Source of the DNA: Nemertoderma westbladi
Lineage: Eukaryota > Xenacoelomorpha > Nemertodermatida > Nemertodermatidae
Assembly (NCBI GenBank): GCA_032718475.1
Contig: JAUCBJ010001882.1
Coordinates: 1-29,253, forward strand
DNA: 29,253 nucleotides
Direction: 5' to 3'
Notes under the pieces: model-generated
Told to the model about the DNA's origin: nothing
Database searches by the model: none
The model's input: the letters and a program-made list of their open reading frames with translations, nothing else
Program-made: the position numbers and the translations under genes
Part shown: one piece after another, positions 9,324 to 17,859 of the stretch
Layout of the letters: the number at the start of each line of letters is the position of its first letter
Position numbering within the stretch: position 1 is the first letter of the stretch

Positions 9324-10922
9324 ATGGCTGACACCAGGCAAACTCTGTCAGATAGTCTCCTAGAAACAACAGCCTGTTTCTCAGATCAAAGTGTAGAGAA
9401 TCCCAGACCGAGGTCTGAAACCCCTCATACTGTAAGAAGGGCAACCCCTGCAGTGGTTGTGTCAGAACCTAGGTTGGTAGAAAAGATTTCGCAATTTGCG
9501 AAGTTTGTGAAGCGCCGTTGGTCTGCCATAGGTACTCGGGCCCAAGTCAAGCGGGATCAAGAAGAAGCTATAAAACAGCAGCAACCTCCTAGCCAAGAAC
9601 CTAGTTCTCAGCGGCCCGATAGCTCCAGTAGTTTGGATACTGTTGAGCGGACGCCCGAACGCGGAGCGAAGATGGCGGATACGGTTTATGATGAGCGGCC
9701 AACCTATGAAGAATCAACCGACGCCACTTCTTCTCAAGTGGAAAGCGAGGTGGAAAGCGAAGTGGAAAGCGAATTAACAGCAGCAGAGAAGCCGCGAACT
9801 AGAGACGCCATTGACATCTATCTGTCAGACTATCAGCAATTCATAGGAGACGAAGAGTTGAGGAGACGACTGTCTGGACTTCGCCCTAATAGTGAAGGAA
9901 CCAAGCTTGTGTTGGACGCAATCGATGCGGAAATGTTAGCTGCAAACCAAGCTAAATTTGATGAAAAACTTCGCCTCGCTAGAGTCCAGGAAGAAGAAGT
10001 AAAGAAAAGACGGATAGAGGAACAAAAGGCGGCGGCCATGGCAGAAGCAGAAGTAGAAAGAAAGGCGGCAAAGGCAGTGGCAGAAGCAGAACGGAGAGCG
10101 TCTGAGCAGACTACCCAACTGGAGTTGGAAAATCTGCAAGAGACGCAAGACAACATAAATAAACAGTTAACTGCTAGTCAAATGCAGATGATGAGTCGAT
10201 CTACTCCCAAACGCCAAGAATACACATCATCGGAAGAAGGCGAGACCACCGATCCGGAAGGCGGAGGAAATAGATTTCGTCTAAGCAGGCGTAGAAAAAC
10301 ATCTCACCGTCATAAACTGCCTGATTTGCCCCCAGCTGTCAGAAGACAACTAGCTAGCACAGACTTAGGTAGTACAGAACCCACAGACCAAATTATTAAG
10401 GTCAAAAGACTCCCTACCATAGTTGATGAGCCTGAAATAATTGGGCCTGTCGTTCCCAAAGCCACTCCTGTGCTAGAGACCCCTGTACTTCCAGAGCTTA
10501 ACTCTAAATTCCCTCTACACAGTACTACACTGCCTGTACCCGGTAGAACAGTCCATGAGAATATCCCTGTCCTGGAAGCTGAGAGAGAAATCAAAGATTT
10601 GTCTCCCGTCGTCCCGCGTCAGCCCGCTACAATGTTGGCGACTCCCGCTTCGGCGGTCGAGTGGGTAGAGGAGGGACGGCGGGGGATGAATCTCCTGCTC
10701 GGACAGATGCAGGAGACTGTCCACCAACTTAAGGGAACAGTAAGGGAAGGTAGGGCCGAATTGCAAGAAGTGCAGCAAAGTATCGCTCTAGAACGCGACA
10801 AATTAGTCAATATACAAAAAGCGATACCAATACCCCCTGTAACATGTGTCAACCTGTTAGGTCTGAAGTATTACATGCGCAAGGTGTGGAGCCTACACGC
10901 ATCTATACTGCTAGTGAAGTAG
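9324..10922 (+). CDS. gag: BEL/Pao Gag N-terminal region (coiled coil), separate ORF
   Basis: This 532-codon ORF starts at ATG 9324 in a good animal start context (AAACATGGC). The protein is highly charged. Residues about 40-75 are basic, 138-150 hold a VESEVESEVESEL repeat, and about 205-280 form a long Ala/Glu/Arg-rich coiled coil (EEEVKKRRIEEQ, MAEAEVERKAAKAVAEAERR). Further short helical segments with coiled-coil character lie at about 450-500. BEL/Pao Gag proteins commonly start with a coiled coil before the conserved Gag domain, and here that domain follows in the next ORF (10844) in the -1 frame. The two frames overlap at 10754-10922, so either ribosomes shift frame or a small indel split one gag gene. 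No domain is recognised by sequence in this part alone; the Gag assignment rests on position. Confidence 0.75.
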   Translation: MADTRQTLSDSLLETTACFSDQSVENPRPRSETPHTVRRATPAVVVSEPRLVEKISQFAKFVKRRWSAIGTRAQVKRDQEEAIKQQQPPSQEPSSQRPDSSSSLDTVERTPERGAKMADTVYDERPTYEESTDATSSQVESEVESEVESELTAAEKPRTRDAIDIYLSDYQQFIGDEELRRRLSGLRPNSEGTKLVLDAIDAEMLAANQAKFDEKLRLARVQEEEVKKRRIEEQKAAAMAEAEVERKAAKAVAEAERRASEQTTQLELENLQETQDNINKQLTASQMQMMSRSTPKRQEYTSSEEGETTDPEGGGNRFRLSRRRKTSHRHKLPDLPPAVRRQLASTDLGSTEPTDQIIKVKRLPTIVDEPEIIGPVVPKATPVLETPVLPELNSKFPLHSTTLPVPGRTVHENIPVLEAEREIKDLSPVVPRQPATMLATPASAVEWVEEGRRGMNLLLGQMQETVHQLKGTVREGRAELQEVQQSIALERDKLVNIQKAIPIPPVTCVNLLGLKYYMRKVWSLHASILLVK

Positions 10923-13429
10923 AAACTCCTATAGCAAACCCTATTAAGGGTGATTATAAACCTGTTGTTAATGATATTCCCTATAGACCTGATAATGATC
11001 CGAGAAATTTATATACCGATAATTCGATATTGAATAACACGATGGCCCAAGAAAGATTTACGTGTCAGATGGCTAGAACAGAAGCCCGCCAAGCGGTCAA
11101 AGTGGGAGAGATCGTCAAATTCAATGGAGATGAGATGAAATGGTTACCTTTCAATGAATATTACAAAGATAGCATACAGAACTCTGTACTATCTAACGGA
11201 GAGAAACTTAGGTTCCTCATCAAGTGCTTGGAAGGACCTCCCAAGTTAATGGCGTTAAAGTTTATTGGACATCCAGAGGGATTAAGACAAGTTTGGGATA
11301 CATTAAACATCAGGTATGGTAACAAGGATAACATAGCTAAGTATTTGTATGCAAAATTAGTAGCCCCCCGAAACTTCCTTAGTAGCGGGATTATAGAGTT
11401 TTCCGATGAGATTCAGGAGATCTGTAGACAATTGGATTGGTTAGGTAAGTCTCAGGAATATCAGAGTTCCATGGTTATTGGAGCCGTAGTCTCTACTTTA
11501 CCAAAGGGTGGAGTATGTACACGCTGGGACAAGAAAGTGTTGTATATGAATGAGCAGCAACGACGAGGCCCTACTATGGCTGATCTCATGTCCTTCTTAG
11601 ATAGTGAAGTAAAATTACAACTCATAAAGCAGTCCAGAGAGAAAACATCGGAAAATAAGGTAAGTGAGAAACCCATTTCTAGGAGAAGGGTAACACCAGT
11701 GTGTTATACTGACGACGGCGAAAGCCAAGCTTCTCAAGAAGAGGACAGCGGGAAAGACACAGCAAAATCTTACTATGACAACAAGACCTATAAAGACGTA
11801 AGTAAATATAAGTCTCGAACCAGTGACAGGAGAGAACAGGTAACAACAACTCCTCCTACGTCTCCTAAGAGAATTCACGGAAGAAAGCCCGAAGAAAGAA
11901 CGAGAGTGCATAACGTTACCCAAGGTAAGGTGAGTAACATCAAACCAAAATGTGCGCTGTGCGACGGGCCCCACCGTTTGAGTGTGTGTGCTGAATTCCT
12001 AAAGAAATCCCTGGTAGACAGACGTGAAGTCATGTGGGATAAGCGGTTATGCTATAATTGCCTCAGACAAGGACACCAACGGCGAACCTGTTACTCCGAC
12101 GTAAGGTGTGCAAAGTGCGGTGTGAAACATCACATCTTGTTACACAGTGAATTCGAACGAAACAACCCGAGTCAGGTAAGTGAGCCCGAACTACATGTCC
12201 AATTCAGTGATGTGAACGACACTGACCAAAGTTCTGAGATGGAAGGATTCTATACGGACGAATTCTCCGACCAAAGTTCTGAAATGGAAGGATTCTATAC
12301 GGACGAATTCTCAGACGAAAACGAATCCTGTTACCTAATAAATACCGCAGTGTATCGAGCACTTACGTATGAAAAGGACACTGACCATGAGTTCCCCCCA
12401 ACTACCTTTGACAGACAACCATCTTGGAAACCTCCAACTTCCAACGTAGGAATCAGAGAATTTCCTGTAGTGCAGGTAAGAGTTCAAGGTCCTAACAAAA
12501 GTTACATAGTGAACGCCCTCCTTGACTCCGGCAGCACAGGAACATTCATCGATCAAGAACTAGCCGAAGACATCTTTGCTGGACAACCCAAATTCCAAAC
12601 TAAGTTGAATATGTCAGGAATTATGCAGGTTTGGAAATCTACCATAACGGCAGATTACTATGTAGGTGCGTTGTCCACCCCCCAGGATAAATTAGGAGAA
12701 CAAAGTATAAGGTCAGTAAAAATGGTGGCTATAAAGAACTTCGCTACTACCCAAGTAGAACCTTATAACTGGGACGAGGACGAGAGCATCCAGCAGCTTA
12801 AGATACCTCGATTCCACACAGATTATCCTGGAGTGCAAATACTCATCGGCCAAAACGCGCATGAGGCGCTAGAAACATTGGAGAAACGGCCTGCTCAACC
12901 ACAGCCACTACAAACCTATGCGGTAAGAACTAGAGTAGGTTGGTACTTCACTGGCCCTTCCCGTAGAACTCTCAAAGAGAGATTACCTCAACAACAGGTA
13001 TACCAAGCAAAGGAATGGGAAGTGGAGAGCAGTGAGGTGGACGACCCAACTGAGGGAACACCATACTCCTCAGATAATGACGATATTAACTCCAATGTAG
13101 ATCAATGGAGACATTGCCTTGGGACGATTAATCCAGCCGACATCGCTTCCAGAGGAGCAACTCCTCAAGAACTGATAGAAACTCCAGGCTGGTTAGGTGG
13201 ATCCGACTTCTTAAGTAAAGAAGAAGAAGAATGGCCTCCTCATCTTACCCCGGCGGAGATTAGACAGGCCAAGGGAGCGGAGAAAGTAACACAACAACTC
13301 AATCGCCCAGCTGGTCGTTTATGTTTACTGGAAAGAAACCGAAAACTGTCCGGAAACTATGGAAGGCAAGATACTCTTCCTACGACCACTTCCCTAATCC
13401 GACAAATATCTAGGGACTCCATAACGTAA
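10844..13429 (+). CDS. gag-pro: BEL/Pao Gag-protease polyprotein with internal deletion of RT, RNase H and integrase core
   Basis: An uninterrupted 861-codon frame. Residues about 90-235 match the BEL/Pao Gag domain (DUF1759 type: FNGDEMKWLPFNEYY, EKLRFLIKCLEGPPKLMAL, VWDTLNIRYGNKDNIAKYL). Three zinc-binding knuckles follow: CALCDGPHRLSVC from 370, CYNCLRQGHQRRTC from 403, and CAKCGVKHHILLH from 422. The 461-490 part holds a 15-residue duplication. An aspartic protease of the retropepsin-like DUF1758 type has its catalytic motif LLDSGSTGTFID at 560-571, then ILIGQNAHEAL and GWYFTGPSR. At residue 755 the sequence jumps to WRHCLGTINPADIASRG and GWLGGSDFL, which in complete elements lie at the RNase H to integrase boundary. 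A final NRPAGRLCLLE may be the integrase C-terminus. Roughly a thousand residues of catalytic pol are absent, yet the frame is intact. ATG 10844 is only the first Met; the frame is open from 10754. Confidence 0.9.
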   Translation: MCQPVRSEVLHAQGVEPTRIYTASEVETPIANPIKGDYKPVVNDIPYRPDNDPRNLYTDNSILNNTMAQERFTCQMARTEARQAVKVGEIVKFNGDEMKWLPFNEYYKDSIQNSVLSNGEKLRFLIKCLEGPPKLMALKFIGHPEGLRQVWDTLNIRYGNKDNIAKYLYAKLVAPRNFLSSGIIEFSDEIQEICRQLDWLGKSQEYQSSMVIGAVVSTLPKGGVCTRWDKKVLYMNEQQRRGPTMADLMSFLDSEVKLQLIKQSREKTSENKVSEKPISRRRVTPVCYTDDGESQASQEEDSGKDTAKSYYDNKTYKDVSKYKSRTSDRREQVTTTPPTSPKRIHGRKPEERTRVHNVTQGKVSNIKPKCALCDGPHRLSVCAEFLKKSLVDRREVMWDKRLCYNCLRQGHQRRTCYSDVRCAKCGVKHHILLHSEFERNNPSQVSEPELHVQFSDVNDTDQSSEMEGFYTDEFSDQSSEMEGFYTDEFSDENESCYLINTAVYRALTYEKDTDHEFPPTTFDRQPSWKPPTSNVGIREFPVVQVRVQGPNKSYIVNALLDSGSTGTFIDQELAEDIFAGQPKFQTKLNMSGIMQVWKSTITADYYVGALSTPQDKLGEQSIRSVKMVAIKNFATTQVEPYNWDEDESIQQLKIPRFHTDYPGVQILIGQNAHEALETLEKRPAQPQPLQTYAVRTRVGWYFTGPSRRTLKERLPQQQVYQAKEWEVESSEVDDPTEGTPYSSDNDDINSNVDQWRHCLGTINPADIASRGATPQELIETPGWLGGSDFLSKEEEEWPPHLTPAEIRQAKGAEKVTQQLNRPAGRLCLLERNRKLSGNYGRQDTLPTTTSLIRQISRDSIT
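12224..12313 (+). repeat. 45-bp in-frame tandem duplication in gag
   Basis: Two 45-bp units (12224-12268 and 12269-12313) encode DQSSEMEGFYTDEFS twice and differ at two bases, both silent. This is an acidic spacer between the last zinc knuckle and the protease. Confidence 0.92.
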
Positions 13430-15056
13430 TAACATATGGAGTGGGCGTGTGACTATATCATTTAAATTTGTTTTTATTTTATATTTATGTATGTATTATT
13501 ATGTAATTTTATTATAATCGTTTTCTTTAATTTTATTTAGTAGAATGTTATTTTAGTGATTATTTAGTAGATTAGTGCAATATATTAGTGTTTATTACGT
13601 ACGTAATTACTTATAATATATATTTAGTGCGACGGCGAGAAATAATTATTTTCTCTTTCCTTACTGTCCGTATCATATTATAAATACGTGACTACAGTAA
13701 GATGAAATGTCCGTACTTATTAAAGTACAATAAAGCCACTACTATATTCAAGTATTATTGGTAGGCAGAGTATTAGGAATGCAAAGTTCAGATCCTCATG
13801 TCTCGGCTAAACCAAGCTCTGGGTAGACCTTGGAAACGACTTGTCTCTTCACACTGACATTGCTTCGTGCGATATTGCTCTTCTACCTTATATTAAATAA
13901 TACATATAGTAGCGTGATGTCCCTATAACAGTAGCGTAAAACGCAAATAAATCTGTTAAACCTTTTGACCATCTGTAATTCTAGTCGATTAAGATATCGC
14001 GGCACCCACCGATATACTTGAAAGACAAATTCTAGAATCAGTGGTTAACATCCCCAGACAAGTTCTGGAATAAATCGGTGCCCATCTTAAATATTAATTT
14101 AATATTTATTAAAATCTGTAAAATTCAGATCCTTTAAAATTTCTAGTCAATTAAGATATCGCAGTACTTACCGATACTCTTAAAAGACAATTTTATAGAA
14201 TTAAGGATCCTATGTCCCCAGACATGCTCTGGAATAAAATTGTGTCAATTTTACCATCAAATAATAAAATTCACGGGAATAAATTTAAATTCATATCTTA
14301 AATGAATTTCATAAATTGTCATTTTGTGCAATTTATAACATTCCCAAAATTCCATTAATTAATAGATCATGGGAGCGGAGATTCAACCTATTGAGTGTAT
14401 TAGAGTGCGAGAATCTCCAACATATAGTCAATAGCCGATAAAATTAATAAAATCATGCATAAAGAGGATATTGACAGTTAAAGAATTACTATTAAATAGC
14501 ATCCCAGATCTGTATGCATGAGAATTACCCTAATTCTACCGCTAGCTTTCCATAATGTCACCATAGCAACACCCACGCTAGAATTAGAAGCAAGTTAAAA
14601 GAACAGTAGAAAGCTTGTCCCCTTGCCTAGCATAGAGAACACATAGCACACTGTTAGTATCCAAGGATACACAGTAATAACGTGACATTCTGGAAGGCAC
14701 TGACTAACGGACAAATGGCCTGTATGTGTACAATTAGTGACAGTTGTGTGGAGTTTGTGTGTTTATAGGTGAATGTTACTGCTAAAGTATGTTTACAGTA
14801 GCTAGTCGCAATTGTGAAAGTAGCCCAACTCTCCTATAGAAAGAACCTAAAGTGGATTCAAGCCTTTGGGACGGACAGTGGAGTGACTTGTGCCGGTTAT
14901 CGTTGTCGTGCTGTTGCTACATGTTGGCGTAAACACCTCGACGACGGTACATCGGCGCTGAGAATCCCACTGTCCGGGGGCAAAGAAAGGTAGGCAGCGA
15001 CGCCCGCTCGCCTAAACATAAACTCTTTATAATATTAATAAACCCAAATAGCAGAT
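13430..15056 (+). other. Internal spacer of the LTR element
   Basis: This 1.6-kb AT-rich region separates the gag-protease ORF from the accessory ORFs. It has no long open frame. It holds a duplicated foldable segment (13951-14238). The last 200 bases become GC-richer and end in AATAGCAG just before the next ATG, which could act as a splice acceptor for a subgenomic mRNA (inference). Confidence 0.6.
13951..14238 (+). repeat. Imperfect tandem duplication with hairpin potential
   Basis: Copy 1 (13951-14074) and copy 2 (14114-14238) share TCTAGTC-ATTAAGATATCGC, ACCGATA, AAAAGACAA-like and CCCCAGACA-G-TCTGGAATAAA blocks. Each keeps a small hairpin CCAGA...TCTGG (14054-14068 in copy 1). Copy 1 can also close a long stem: TTAAGAT (13989), GGCA (14001) and CCGAT (14009) pair with ATCGG (14074), TGCC (14079) and ATCTTAA (14084). 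Copy 2 can pair GACAATTTTAT with ATAAAATTGTGTC. A role as RNA export or packaging signal is only a hypothesis. Confidence 0.6.
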
Positions 15057-15428
15057 ATGACGGAGTTGATAGAAGATGATCTTGGTATCAGGGAGCGATA
15101 TACTCTACCTTTACAAGCATTTGTGGATAGCTTGATACGCGGTGAAGCCGATCCAACCATTACGGAGGACGATGGTCGTTATATCGAACCGCCGATGTCC
15201 CAAGAGCAACTTACGCGTGAATTGGACTATCGAAAATTCACCGCTCGCTATACGCATCGTAATGGTACATATAGGGACTTCTTAACTACCGGCCATCCTA
15301 TCGATTTACATGATACGGACGATGTAGACACCGAAAGGGAAATGGTTCTATTTAAATATCATACCCAGCGGAGTCGTAACGATAAACCGAGAATAGAACA
15401 CGAAAATTCTATTCGTAACAGACTGTAA
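15057..15428 (+). CDS. Accessory ORF A of the LTR element, unknown acidic protein
   Basis: 123 codons from ATG 15057 to TAA 15428. I do not recognise the protein. It is hydrophilic and charged, acidic in the first half (IEDDLGIRE, TITEDDGRYIE, DTDDVDTERE) and more basic at the end (RSRNDKPRIEHENSIRNRL). It has no cysteine, signal peptide or membrane segment, so an envelope role is unlikely. It lies 3' of the pol remnant, the usual place for envelope or accessory genes in LTR elements. Its arginine codons are mostly CGN, as in the ORFs downstream, while gag prefers AGA/AGG. That shared bias suggests ORFs A to C entered the element together. The same frame reopens at 15636 after several stops. 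Confidence 0.55.
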   Translation: MTELIEDDLGIRERYTLPLQAFVDSLIRGEADPTITEDDGRYIEPPMSQEQLTRELDYRKFTARYTHRNGTYRDFLTTGHPIDLHDTDDVDTEREMVLFKYHTQRSRNDKPRIEHENSIRNRL

Positions 15429-15635
15429 AGAGAAAACGTTGAATAACCGGATAAACGTATCGATTTCAACGACTACCTAGAATTTTGAGAGAAACTTATC
15501 TCAACATCGCCAGTCAGCAGAACCTAGAGACTCGATATCCTCAAGGTATACATCATGACCCTATGGTAGAACTCAAACGGATCTACTTCACTATGATGTA
15601 TCTTACCACCGCTTATCCCGGATAGTTTTGAACAA

Positions 15636-16037
15636 ATGGAAGAATATTGCGGAGCTGGAGAACGATCACCCGCATTTCCTCTACAGGACGTATGTCTTTG
15701 GTATTGTTGTGACGAGTGCCCTAGACCCAACCAACAAACTGAAAGACATAAACATCCGCGGAGACGTTGCGCTAAACACAGTTTTACGCATTATACTTAC
15801 GGGAGTTTCGAGCGAAACCTGTTCGACGTATCACCTATGATCGCTCGTCTTAAACGATCACTAAATAAACCCATGATCAGAGTTCCGGAATACTCGGTCA
15901 GGCCTCCTCATTCCCCAGTGAGACCTCGGACTCTTGGTCCTGGCAGTATCACTGATCCTCCCGAACTATATTCGCTGTTCCTATTTCCACGAAAAACCGG
16001 CGATGGAAATTTATTGTGCATATTGCAGACTCAATAA
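15636..16037 (+). CDS. Accessory ORF B of the LTR element, Cys-rich then Pro/Arg-rich
   Basis: 133 codons from ATG 15636. The start MEEYC resembles the start MEIYC of ORF C. Residues about 19-48 are cysteine- and histidine-rich (DVCLWYCCDECPRP, then HKHPRRRC), suggesting metal binding, followed by a basic Pro/Arg-rich stretch (RVPEYSVRPPHSPVRPRT). The 3' end overlaps ORF C in another frame, and the last 30 residues are probably not meaningful if the reading switches to the ORF C frame near 15922-16003. A competing open frame (to 15840) runs across the first part. I do not recognise the family; ORF B and C could be one protein split by a frameshift or two related proteins. Confidence 0.4.
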   Translation: MEEYCGAGERSPAFPLQDVCLWYCCDECPRPNQQTERHKHPRRRCAKHSFTHYTYGSFERNLFDVSPMIARLKRSLNKPMIRVPEYSVRPPHSPVRPRTLGPGSITDPPELYSLFLFPRKTGDGNLLCILQTQ

Positions 16038-16851
16038 CTTGCACATTTTTGCGGTTTGCCCTCAATTTATGACTCAATGTCACCATTGTCAACTAAAGGG
16101 ACACGCCAGTTTCGATTGCCCTTTTAATCACGATTTGGAAAGCGTAGATGAAATGATTACACTACGTTACATCAGAGCTTGGGAAGCGAACGCTGATTTA
16201 CATTGTGATTCGCGCCATCGCTATTATCCTGGACGCGCTTACGAAGGAGTTTATGCGTTCCATCCTTATCTATTCGCTTCTGTCGAACAGAAATCACGCA
16301 TATCGAGTTACGAACTACTGAAGCGCGTCGGAGAATGTATTTCAACCAAGTTCGTACGCAAATTTCTCAGGAGTATTAATCCTAGCGACATTCACTCCTA
16401 TAACTTAATCAATTTTATCCGTCAGGATCCGAGCTATGGAGACTTATTTGTTAACTCACACCCCGAGTTACAGGAAGTATATCGACGGCCTTACGAATAC
16501 CGAGCCCGCGAACGCGAGTTGGAAAGAACCATTAAACCCAGGAAGTTTCTGACTGCCTATGGTCCACCCACGGCTCTCGTTCATACCACTCGTAAAGGAC
16601 CCTTAAGAGCGGCCGTCCTAAAACGCGCTCTAAAGGCTGTTAGACCCCTCTCCCCCGACGTTGATGTCAACCAACCCGGCAATTCGACCGGCGGATACAC
16701 CGACCCTAATCCTGCACCCTCTGAGGCAATCATATTGCACCCTTCACCCAGGAGTTATAGCCCTCCTTGTAAAGTGGCTCGCCCCAAAGAGAAAAAGACT
16801 CTGGCTAGCTTTAAAAAACTGCGTAAACGCCGTCCACGCAAGAAAGACTAA
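16003..16851 (+). CDS. Accessory ORF C of the LTR element, tandem zinc-knuckle basic protein
   Basis: 282 codons from ATG 16003; the frame is open from 15922, allowing an upstream start at 15934 (305 codons). I prefer 16003 because MEIYC leads straight into the cysteine motifs and parallels ORF B. Residues 5-40 hold two CCHC-type knuckles: CAYCRLNNLHIFAVC (CX2CX5HX4C, slightly long) and CHHCQLKGHASFDC (canonical CX2CX4HX4C). The middle (about 50-150) is a mixed, probably folded region (FVRKFLRSINPSDIHSYNLI). The end is Pro-rich, then strongly basic (KKLRKRRPRKKD), like a nuclear-localisation or RNA-binding tail. This suggests a nucleic-acid-binding protein. Arginines are largely CGC/CGT, unlike gag. 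It is not the element's own Gag nucleocapsid, which is at 11951-12145. Family unknown. Confidence 0.65.
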   Translation: MEIYCAYCRLNNLHIFAVCPQFMTQCHHCQLKGHASFDCPFNHDLESVDEMITLRYIRAWEANADLHCDSRHRYYPGRAYEGVYAFHPYLFASVEQKSRISSYELLKRVGECISTKFVRKFLRSINPSDIHSYNLINFIRQDPSYGDLFVNSHPELQEVYRRPYEYRARERELERTIKPRKFLTAYGPPTALVHTTRKGPLRAAVLKRALKAVRPLSPDVDVNQPGNSTGGYTDPNPAPSEAIILHPSPRSYSPPCKVARPKEKKTLASFKKLRKRRPRKKD

Positions 16852-16921
16852 CTGTTTAGAGTATTTACGTATATTAGAAACTGTGATTTTGTATATTTTA
16901 TAGACTTAAATCCCATTTTCT

Positions 16922-16929
16922 GGGAGCGG
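16922..16929 (+). promoter_or_regulatory. Polypurine tract
   Basis: GGGAGCGG lies directly before the TG of the 3' LTR, where plus-strand priming takes place in LTR elements. It is short and contains one pyrimidine. Confidence 0.5.
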
Positions 16930-17859
16930 TGTAAAAGCTTCTGTGGGATATAACTGGCCCTTTTGCTTTGCAATCCAGTTTCCCCCCAGGCGCTGGAATA
17001 CTCTAAAAGGCTCACTAACTCGAATGATACAAGCGACCGGCTGATTGGCTGATTTGCTGTACGAGGGGCTCTTTGCTATGTTCTATCGGCCAACCAGAGC
17101 TATAGCAGCAGAGTATGCAACCAGGACAACCGAGCGGAGTGACTCATTTTGTGTGCTGGCCAAGGGATGCCAAAATCCTGATAGTTCGGCATTTAGACAT
17201 TCGTGGAACCTGTGGATTCTGGTGTTCTGCCAATGAGAGCTATTCCTCTCTGTGTAAAAGATACCTGCAACGGTGTTAGAGTCAGAGAGTTCTGGTTACT
17301 GTTGTGTTGTTTCTATCTAGGCCAGGAACACCGGCTCTAGAGTCAATTCGTTTCAGACTTTAGAAGAAACATTAGTAGGCTTAAGATTATAGAGCGTATA
17401 ACTGTTATCAGTCCATATCATATATCACATATCATAACTTGTCATATCATATCTTAACCTACCGTCTTAATGTTTTTACTGTTGTCATATTTTGTATCAG
17501 TTGGTTGAATACTATTTGGAGAACATTTATAAAGAACCCAAATTTCCCAATTTTCTTGATATACTACAGGTTAGAGAGACGGGTTATATATAGCGATTGC
17601 GACTTATATTATTGTGGTTTGTAGTGAATTTAATGCTATTTGATAAGCACTACATGAGTCAGTTGCTGTTTTCTTTATATATGATAAAATTCATTGACGG
17701 TCGGCAAATTAGTGAGCAGTATTGTGTGTTACCGGTAGTGTGCATGATTGTGGCTGATAACTAAGCATTTCCTAAAGAATGCGCCTCATACGTGAATCAT
17801 AAATAAGCCATATAAATTTTGGCAGGTTAAACTGCTAAAGGTCTTCAAAAGCGCGTACA
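16930..17859 (+). repeat. 3' LTR (930 bp, internally deleted)
   Basis: It starts TGTAAAAGC and ends GCGCGTACA. It is colinear with the 5' LTR except that bases equivalent to 6714-7020 are replaced by ATAAGCC (17803-17809). The remaining aligned bases show only three substitutions. Confidence 0.92.

Larger units (their letters stand above)
5841..17859 (+). mobile_element. BEL/Pao LTR retrotransposon derivative, full length, lacking RT and integrase core
   Basis: The 12,019-bp element is bounded by direct LTRs starting TGTAAAAG and ending CGTACA, with a 5-bp target duplication. The order is: 5' LTR, 2.25-kb non-coding leader, Gag N-terminal ORF, Gag-protease ORF ending in an RNase H/integrase junction remnant, 1.6-kb spacer, a cluster of novel ORFs, a purine-rich tract and the 3' LTR. 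Class comes from the Gag domain, zinc knuckles, protease and WRH...NPADIASRG remnant, all BEL/Pao hallmarks. Reverse transcriptase, RNase H and most of integrase are missing, so it cannot move by itself. The LTRs differ by three substitutions and one 300-bp length difference, which points to a recent insertion. Confidence 0.93.

Noticed and set aside
9833-10156. Antisense open frames across the gag coiled coil (also 9936-10148, 10310-10594, 10515-10778, 10619-10852 minus)
   Set aside because: They are shadows of the repetitive Ala/Glu/Arg-rich gag coding sequence and have no independent signals.
14960-15056. Possible internal promoter or splice acceptor before ORF A
   Set aside because: AATAGCAG and TATAATATTAAT are suggestive only; both patterns are common in AT-rich DNA, so I did not list them as features.
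15628-15840. 70-codon frame overlapping accessory ORF B
   Set aside because: Its composition is protein-like and it is open further upstream, so it remains an alternative, but it lacks the Cys/His pattern shared by ORFs B and C. I kept ORF B as the better candidate with low confidence.
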